NCBI GenBank assembly: GCA_050742535.1
Contig: JBOGIQ010000192.1
Location: forward strand, 1 to 11,385
DNA: 11,385 nt
From: Gp6-AA40 sp050742535
Lineage (GTDB): Bacteria; Acidobacteriota; Vicinamibacteria; Vicinamibacterales; UBA2999
Reading direction: 5' to 3'
The notes under the pieces were generated by a model, which saw nothing but the letters and a program-made list of their open reading frames with translations, ran no database searches and was not told the DNA's origin. Shown in pieces: positions 6,934 through 11,385 of this stretch (position 1 is the stretch's first letter; every line of letters starts with the position of its first letter). The position numbers and the translations under genes are program-made.

Positions 6934-7491
6934 ATGTCGCCATTCGCGGCGCATGAACCGATCGCATTGCGCGAGGCCCAGGAGTTCGAGCAGGTCTACC
7001 GGGAGCACGCGCCGCTCGTCTACCGCACGGCCTGGGGTGTGCTCGGCAGCCGCGAGGACGCCGAGGATGTCGTGCAGGCCGTGTTCCTGAAGCTGTTACG
7101 GTCGCAACAGCCGGCAAATTTCCAGCCGAACCCGCGCGCGTACCTCTACAAAGCCGCCGTCAACGCCTCGCTCGACGTGCTGAAGGCGCGCCGGCGCCGG
7201 CCCGTGCTCGTGGATGACATCGAGCGTCTCGAAATCGCCGTGCCCGAATCGTTCCCGGCGTTCGACGAGGAGACGCATCGGCGGCTGTACGAGGCGATCG
7301 CCCGGCTGAGCGCCGAAGCGGCCGAAACCGTGCTCCTCCGCTACATGCAGAACATGAGCGTTGCGGAGATCGCAGCGCAGCTCGGCGTTTCGCGCACGGT
7401 CGTGGCCGTTCGGCTGTTTCGCACGCGCGCGCGGCTGCGAACGCTTCTTCGGACGCCGGAAGGCACCCCTTCAGGGGTGCCCCACGAGTGA
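6934..7491 (+). CDS. ECF-type RNA polymerase sigma factor, cassette 4
   Basis: A 185-residue sigma factor. Region 2 is at about residues 17-90, with FEQVYREHAPLVYRTAWGVL, DAEDVVQAVFLKLL and the -10 segment AAVNASLDVLKARRRR. Region 4 is at about 116-172, with LRYMQNMSVAEIAAQLG and the helix SRTVVAVRLFRTRARLRTLL. The last residues, PEGTPSGVPHE, have no counterpart in the paralogs and are encoded by a palindrome inserted at the end of the gene. As a result the stop lies 46 bases before the next gene instead of overlapping it. The extra tail follows the DNA-binding domain and is unlikely to abolish function. Start ATG 6934 follows an AGGAG that lies close to it. Confidence 0.94.
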   Translation: MSPFAAHEPIALREAQEFEQVYREHAPLVYRTAWGVLGSREDAEDVVQAVFLKLLRSQQPANFQPNPRAYLYKAAVNASLDVLKARRRRPVLVDDIERLEIAVPESFPAFDEETHRRLYEAIARLSAEAAETVLLRYMQNMSVAEIAAQLGVSRTVVAVRLFRTRARLRTLLRTPEGTPSGVPHE

Positions 7492-7540
7492 GAAAAGTAG
7501 GGCGCCCCTTCAGGGGTGCCCCGAGTGGAGAAAGACGATG
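7462..7540. repeat. Duplicated palindrome unit at the sigma/FecR junction of cassette 4
   Basis: Two units of about 39-40 bases lie head to tail: 7462-7500 and 7501-7540. Each begins with a palindrome. At 7462-7481 it is GGCACCCCTTCAGGGGTGCC, with perfect nine-base arms around TC. At 7501-7520 it has the same form with one G for A change. Each palindrome is followed by a related tail (GAGTGAGAAAAG against GAGTGGAGAAAG). The second tail carries the ribosome site and start codon of the FecR gene; the first has lost a G and now supplies the sigma stop codon. Confidence 0.85.
7527..7530 (+). promoter_or_regulatory. Ribosome binding site of the cassette 4 FecR gene
   Basis: GGAG lies seven bases before ATG 7538. 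It fixes the start at 7538, although the open frame extends upstream to 7361 within the sigma gene. The palindrome at 7501-7520 ends six bases before it and could form a hairpin close to the ribosome site. Confidence 0.8.
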
Positions 7541-9217
7541 AAGACCGGGATTCAAATACTGCTGCGCCGCTACATGCGGCGGTACGGCGAGCCACCCCGC
7601 GAGCACGTGGCGGCTACGGTGGAACGTGTCTGGCGGACGCTCGAACCGCAGGCCGCAGTCCTCCCGCCGCCCGCTCTCGCTCAATCTGCAACGACCGTCG
7701 CACGCGCAGACGGACGTTCGTTAGACGTGCGGTACGCAGCAGCGGCGGTTCTAATCGTGGCCGCCGCCGTTGGCAGTGCGATGCTCTGGCGCCCCGCTGA
7801 CGACGCGGTGTATCGCATCGTCGAAGGCAACGTGTATCAGGGCGGTCCGCCTTCGCTGCTGCGCAGCGTCGGCAGGACAGGGACGATCCGATCCAACGGT
7901 GGGGGCGGCGCCGTCCTTGCGCTGTTGGACGGCTCCCGCATCGAGATGCGGTCGCAAACCGAGCTTGCCCTGGAGCGAGCAGGCGACGGGATGCGCATTC
8001 GCCTGCACCGGGGCGGCATCATCGTCAACGCCGCGAAGCAGCGCACCGGCCATCTGTACGTGGCGACCAAAGACATGACGGTATCCGTGATCGGCACCGT
8101 GTTCATGGTCGACGCGGAAGAGCAGGGCTCACGCGTACTGGTGATCGAGGGCGAGGTCCGCGTCCAGCGGGGAACGACAGAGACGAAACTGTTGCCCGGT
8201 GAGCAGGTGGCAACGAGTCCTGCGATGGCATCGCCGCCGATCACCGAGGGGATCGCATGGAGCAGGAACGCTGGTACGCTCGTCGGCCTCCTGCAACAGA
8301 CGGCCGCAACACCTCCGGCCCTTGCTCCGCAGAATCCCGCGCCTTCGAGACCGGCCTTCGAGGTGGTCTCGATCAGGCCCAGCGTTCCGAAGAGTGGCGG
8401 ACGCGGTGGCGGAGGGCTGCCAGGGTACTTTCCAGATGGCGCGTGCAGCGGGTTTCCCCAGATCGATCCCCGCCGGTTCGCGGTGAACAACGTCACGGTC
8501 GTGACGCTCATCGCGCGGGCGTACGGTGCCCCGGGACGGAACTGCAAGCACTACGAACACAACCGCGTCCTCGGCGGGACGGGATGGATCACTGCGGATC
8601 AGTTCGACCTCGAGGCCACGATTCCAGCGGGCTTACCGTCGTACACTGTGCGTCAGTACGACAACAACCTGGCGCCGGGCCTGCAAGCGATGCTGCAGGC
8701 GATGCTTGTAGATCGCTTTCAACTCGTGGTGCGACGCGAGACGAGGGAGATGCCCGTTGAAGTGCTGACGCTGGGACGGTCGAAGGACGCGGGTCAGTTG
8801 ACGGAGGCGGCGGCAGAGTCCATCCGCCAGGCGACGCGTGCGGACGTCAGGGCACATTTTGCGGCGATTGCCGATGGCACGTTCACCCCCGCCGAGGGCA
8901 CCGTCAGCACCGAAGGCGACGGGCTGTGGGGTGTACGGGCATCGATGGCTGAGATCGCGTCCTATCTCACGCGAGTTACCGGCAAACCGCTGGTTGACCG
9001 TACCGGGCTGACGGTCAACTTGACGTTCTACGTCCCGTTCGAGCGTCCGCCGGACGGTCTTCGCGGGATTCAGGGGTTTTTCCGGCCGCTGAGCCCCACA
9101 TCTCTCGCGTCGCTTCGGAAGGCATTGCGGGAGCAGCTCGGCCTCGAACTGGAGGCCGGAACAGGCCCCGTCGACGTGCTTGTCGTCGAACGAGTGGAGC
9201 GGCCGACGGAAAACTAA
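7538..9217 (+). CDS. FecR-domain anti-sigma-like protein with TIGR03435/DUF3738 domain, cassette 4
   Basis: A 559-residue paralog. The cytoplasmic N-terminus is residues 1-65, with VAATVERVWRTLEPQ, and the membrane helix is at about 66-84. The FecR domain spans about 122-212, with LDGSRIEMRSQTELALE, GGIIVNAAKQRTGHLYV and VSVIGTVFMV. The TIGR03435 domain (about 273-559) has FEVVSIRP, a GGRGGGG loop, Cys303, DPRRFAVNNVTVVTLIARAYG, Cys336, LGGTGWITADQFDLEA, LQAMLVDRFQLVV, LVDRTGL and the tail VERPTEN. GPPSLLRSVGRT (103-114) is an insertion between membrane helix and FecR domain that the paralogs lack. The G-x-F/Y-N usual after DRTG is replaced by LTVNLTFYV. The region 415-465 is longer and more polar than in cassettes 2 and 3. 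Start 7538 is chosen by GGAG and by homology; the ATGA pattern survives in sequence, but the sigma gene now stops earlier. Confidence 0.93.
   Translation: MKTGIQILLRRYMRRYGEPPREHVAATVERVWRTLEPQAAVLPPPALAQSATTVARADGRSLDVRYAAAAVLIVAAAVGSAMLWRPADDAVYRIVEGNVYQGGPPSLLRSVGRTGTIRSNGGGGAVLALLDGSRIEMRSQTELALERAGDGMRIRLHRGGIIVNAAKQRTGHLYVATKDMTVSVIGTVFMVDAEEQGSRVLVIEGEVRVQRGTTETKLLPGEQVATSPAMASPPITEGIAWSRNAGTLVGLLQQTAATPPALAPQNPAPSRPAFEVVSIRPSVPKSGGRGGGGLPGYFPDGACSGFPQIDPRRFAVNNVTVVTLIARAYGAPGRNCKHYEHNRVLGGTGWITADQFDLEATIPAGLPSYTVRQYDNNLAPGLQAMLQAMLVDRFQLVVRRETREMPVEVLTLGRSKDAGQLTEAAAESIRQATRADVRAHFAAIADGTFTPAEGTVSTEGDGLWGVRASMAEIASYLTRVTGKPLVDRTGLTVNLTFYVPFERPPDGLRGIQGFFRPLSPTSLASLRKALREQLGLELEAGTGPVDVLVVERVERPTEN
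7844..7879. repeat. 36-base in-frame insertion, probable decayed palindrome
   Basis: Compared with the paralogs, 36 bases are added between codons 102 and 115. The ends GTCCGCCTTCG and CGTCGGCAGGAC are imperfect inverted copies, and the left arm shares CCGCCTTCG with the palindrome at 785-824. The insertion is seen by alignment; its origin from the same repeat family is inference. Confidence 0.45.
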
Positions 9218-9229
9218 GCGAAGAAGCGG

Positions 9230-11041
9230 TCAGTTCGGCGTCGGACGTTCAATCCTGTCGACGACGACGTACTCGCGCGGTGCCTGAACGGCTTCGAGCT
9301 GCAATCCGAGTTGCTCTTGGAAGGCAGTGAAAATGTCTGGGGCTCGCGGTTCGTCTGACGTCTGCGTGCGGCCGCGCCCGCGCCCGCCGAGAGGACCAAC
9401 CGTCCTCTCATCCGGCGCGAATTCGAGCACGTAGTTGAAGAGCGTGCCAAGCGGGATGTTCGTTCGATCGATGACCCTGGTCCCGAGAACATCCGGGAGC
9501 ATCAGGACCAGCTGAGGAACGTTGCCCGCCCCGGCGACGAAGATCATGTTGGGGCCGCTGCCCGTGCCGATGAAGCCGCAGTACGGCGGCTCACCGCGAC
9601 GCAAACGGTCGAGAACGCTGCCGTCCGATGGCAAAGGTCCAGCGCCTGGCGGTAACGTCGCGCACGCGTCCGTGGTGGCGGGCTTCATCTTCAGTCCGCC
9701 TGGCGCGATGGTGAGCGCGAAAGCCGGCGCGGGCTCCGATTCAACGTGGGCGGCCAGCTGGAACCGCCGTTCGAACAGATCGCGCAGCATCGGCCCGGAC
9801 ATGGTCTGCGCGTTCGCGCTGCCTTCCGCAACCGCCTCGATCGTGTAGCGGTCGGTTCGAATCCAGTCCGGTCCACCGCGTACCTGCCGGGCGGCCACGT
9901 TGCCAAGCCCGAAGGTCCCCATCTGGGGCGACCACGGTCCGAGCGAATAGGCGTGTCCGATGAGCGTGTCCACCCGCATGCAGAGCGCATTCAAGCGGCC
10001 CGGCGTCATCTGGAGACTGCCGGATCCGCCGCCTCGTCCGCCGGCCGGCGCGACTGGCAGCGCTTCCGGATCGCACAATCTGACAGAAGCTTCCTCGAAC
10101 GCCGGTGCGGCCGGAGTCGCACGCTGCCCCGAGTTACTCTGCGCTGCTGGAGTCTGATTCAGCGGCGTCAACGCACCTGCGGTCCTCGCCATGTTCTTCT
10201 CGAAGGCTTCCAGGACGGTAAGATGCTTGACCGCGTTCCGGCTCCAGGCGATTGCCTCCTTCAGCGGACGTGCAGCAAGGGTGGGACTCGTCGAGATGTG
10301 CTGGCCGGGGCCCAGTCTTTTTTCAACCGTTCCCTGTCTCCCGGAACGCCTCCACGGCGTTCCTCCCTGTCTCCCGGAACGCCTCCACGGCGTTCCTCCC
10401 TCCTGCACTTCTGCTTCTCCTTCGATCACCGCCACGCTCGAACCATCGGCTGCGGCGTCCACAAGCGACGTCGTGCGGGCGACCGACGCTGTCATGTCCT
10501 TCGTCTGCACGTAGAGCCGGCCGGTTGCTTCCGTTGCCGCGGTGACGATGATGCTGCCCGTCTTCAGGCGCACTATCAGTCCGTCGTCCGCGCGATCCCA
10601 CCACATTTCGGATTTCGAGGCGATTTCGATGCGGGAACCGTCCGCGAGCGCCAGCACGGCTCCGGCTCCGCCGTTTGATCGAAGCGTTTCCTGCGCAGCG
10701 ATGCGGTCGCCGACCCGTATCGGAATACGGTTGCCCTTGCTGATCCGGTACATCGAGCCGTCAGTCGCCTCGAGGACAGCGTACAGACCTCGATCCGTCA
10801 CCGGGAGCCCAACCGACACGACGAACGCGACCAGCGCCACCGCAGCGGCCGTCGCGATGACCGGCCGCCACCAGCCGGGCGCCCGTGCATCACCCTGCTG
10901 GACTGGTGCCGCTGCTCCCCGTTGGCGCTCGAATCGGAGTCGGGCGGACACGCGGTCCCGGGCCGCCTCCATCTGCTGGTGCGTCGGCCCGCGTAATGCC
11001 CGATCGAGGAGTTCTTCGATCTTCTCTGTGTCCAGTCGCAT
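9230..11041 (-). CDS. Divergent FecR-domain protein with TIGR03435/DUF3738 domain, cassette 5
   Basis: A 603-residue paralog on the opposite strand. The N-terminus (1-58) has EKIEELLDRALRG and MEAARDRVSARLR. The membrane helix is at about 61-80. The FecR region (about 124-214) keeps LADGSRIEIASKSEM, GRLYVQTKDM and VAVIEGEAEV, but the usual VSVVGTVFLV reads ASVARTTSLV and NAAKQRTG reads TAATEATG. Residues 216-237 are GTPWRRSGRQG twice, an in-frame repeat insertion. The TIGR03435 domain (about 315-603) has FEEASVRL, a GGRGGG loop, GGPDWIRTDRYTIEA, LRDLFERRFQL, VIDRTNIPLGTLFNY, FQEQLGLQLE and the tail IERPTPN. The cysteine pair is not conserved; Cys323 and Cys354 sit elsewhere. GAGGAA upstream supports ATG 11041. 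Its partner is the sigma gene five bases upstream. Altered function of the FecR domain is inferred. Confidence 0.92.
   Translation of the reverse strand: MRLDTEKIEELLDRALRGPTHQQMEAARDRVSARLRFERQRGAAAPVQQGDARAPGWWRPVIATAAAVALVAFVVSVGLPVTDRGLYAVLEATDGSMYRISKGNRIPIRVGDRIAAQETLRSNGGAGAVLALADGSRIEIASKSEMWWDRADDGLIVRLKTGSIIVTAATEATGRLYVQTKDMTASVARTTSLVDAAADGSSVAVIEGEAEVQEGGTPWRRSGRQGGTPWRRSGRQGTVEKRLGPGQHISTSPTLAARPLKEAIAWSRNAVKHLTVLEAFEKNMARTAGALTPLNQTPAAQSNSGQRATPAAPAFEEASVRLCDPEALPVAPAGGRGGGSGSLQMTPGRLNALCMRVDTLIGHAYSLGPWSPQMGTFGLGNVAARQVRGGPDWIRTDRYTIEAVAEGSANAQTMSGPMLRDLFERRFQLAAHVESEPAPAFALTIAPGGLKMKPATTDACATLPPGAGPLPSDGSVLDRLRRGEPPYCGFIGTGSGPNMIFVAGAGNVPQLVLMLPDVLGTRVIDRTNIPLGTLFNYVLEFAPDERTVGPLGGRGRGRTQTSDEPRAPDIFTAFQEQLGLQLEAVQAPREYVVVDRIERPTPN
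9389..9409. repeat. Hairpin within the 3' part of the cassette 5 FecR gene
   Basis: GAGAGGAC and GTCCTCTC form perfect eight-base arms around a five-base loop. It encodes about residues 545-551, in the Gly/Arg-rich loop between the FNYVLEF strand and the last helix of the TIGR03435 domain, a part that varies among paralogs. No other copy was seen in the window, so it may be chance or a single repeat insertion. Confidence 0.35.
10331..10396. repeat. 33-base perfect tandem repeat (two copies) inside the cassette 5 FecR gene
   Basis: Copies at 10331-10363 and 10364-10396 are identical base for base. Each holds a palindrome with eight-base arms, GGAACGCC and GGCGTTCC, around TCCAC. The unit is 11 codons long, so the frame is kept and GTPWRRSGRQG appears twice (residues 216-237). 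Paralogs join the flanking residues directly, as in EQGGTEQTL, so the 66 bases are an insertion. Confidence 0.9.
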
Positions 11042-11046
11042 ACGGC

Positions 11047-11385
11047 TTATTCCTCGCGCGACCTGTGCGCTCGAGTCCCATCAGAATTACTCAACAACTT
11101 CCTCAAACGGGCGCGCGCCCGCCACAGCGTGACCGCGACCACGCCTCGAGACGTGCCGAACACCGATGCGATCTCGGCTTTGCTGCATTTGTGCAGGTAG
11201 CGCAGGAGCACCATCTCGACGGCTCGCCGATTGAGCGTTGCGAGCGCCTGCAGCAGGCGCTTCCGCAACTCGGCATCGTGGGGAGGGTCGCCGGGCACAT
11301 CGACCGCAGCTTCCAGCCCGGCCAGTTCGAAAATCTGCGCGTGGCGGCGTCGGGACCTGACGGCGTTGAGTGCCTGGTTGATTGC
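11047..11385 (-). CDS. ECF-type RNA polymerase sigma factor, cassette 5 (5' end outside window)
   Basis: The frame enters at the window edge and gives the last 112 residues of a sigma factor. It begins within the -10 recognition segment: AINQALNAVRSRRR aligns with AAVNASLNVIRSRKR of the cassette 1 sigma. Region 4 is complete, with LRYLHKCSKAEIASVFG and the helix SRGVVAVTLWRARARLRKL. The linker region between (HAQIFELAGLEAAVDV) differs from all other copies. A short hydrophilic tail SNSDGTRAHRSREE follows region 4. The stop is five bases before the FecR start at 11041, so coupling is still likely. The N-terminal half, including the core-binding part of region 2, and the start codon lie beyond the window; no start within the window should be assigned. 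Confidence 0.92.
   Translation of the reverse strand, partial: AINQALNAVRSRRRHAQIFELAGLEAAVDVPGDPPHDAELRKRLLQALATLNRRAVEMVLLRYLHKCSKAEIASVFGTSRGVVAVTLWRARARLRKLLSNSDGTRAHRSREE
11050..11055 (-). promoter_or_regulatory. Ribosome binding site of the cassette 5 FecR gene
   Basis: On the minus strand GAGGAA, which encodes the last two sigma residues, lies eight bases before the ATG at 11041. It is the same placement principle as in the + strand cassettes, with slightly wider spacing and no ATGA overlap. Confidence 0.65.

Noticed and set aside
7462..7520. CRISPR-like repeats
   Set aside because: Only two palindromic units with about 19 bases between them and no further repeats or cas genes.
7361..7537. 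Upstream extension of the cassette 4 FecR gene
   Set aside because: The extra residues come from the sigma gene and the palindromes read in another frame (APLQGCP twice); GGAG and homology place the start at 7538.
9218..9229. Bidirectional terminator between the convergent genes
   Set aside because: The 12 bases contain no inverted repeat or T-run.
10331..10396. Transcription terminator from the GC-rich palindromes
   Set aside because: They lie in the middle of an open reading frame with no T-run and keep the frame exactly.
1..11385. TonB-dependent receptor, transposase, tRNA or rRNA genes
   Set aside because: All coding space is explained by the sigma/FecR cassettes, and I saw no signatures of these elements on either strand.

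Overview
The window is a tandem array of one kind of two-gene cassette: an ECF-type sigma factor followed directly by a membrane-anchored FecR-domain protein whose C-terminal half is a TIGR03435/DUF3738 domain. The TIGR03435 family was described mainly from Acidobacteriota such as Solibacter. The base composition is high-GC, and the short palindromes embedded in genes resemble, from memory, repeats common in Vicinamibacteria-like Acidobacteriota. Acidobacteriota is therefore the likely source, and the class assignment is a guess.

Layout. The last 20 codons of an upstream FecR-TIGR03435 gene end at 65. Four complete cassettes follow on the + strand: 128-2463, 2528-4629, 4695-6874 and 6934-9217. 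A fifth cassette lies on the - strand (11385-9230), with its sigma gene cut by the window edge, and converges on cassette 4 with 12 bases between the stop codons. The spacers between + strand cassettes are nearly constant (62, 64, 65 and 59 bases), as expected from serial duplication. No stretch over 300 bases lacks a gene. No RNA gene, CRISPR array, transposase or clear intrinsic terminator was seen.

How the genes probably work. In cassettes 1-3 the sigma stop and the FecR start share ATGA, with a GGAG ribosome site seven bases before the start, so synthesis of the two proteins is probably coupled. By analogy with FecI/FecR, the FecR protein should hold or modulate its sigma factor through a short cytoplasmic N-terminus. 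One membrane helix leads to an extracytoplasmic FecR domain and then the TIGR03435 domain, which may be the sensor. No TonB-dependent receptor gene is present. The ligands, target promoters and direction of control cannot be read from the sequence.

The array is decorated with short palindromic repeats of at least four families, most of them in or next to linker-coding positions. A duplicated palindrome has separated the two genes of cassette 4. A perfect 33-base tandem repeat adds 22 residues in frame to the FecR protein of cassette 5. That protein has also lost the core V-G-T-x-F-x-V motif of the FecR fold.
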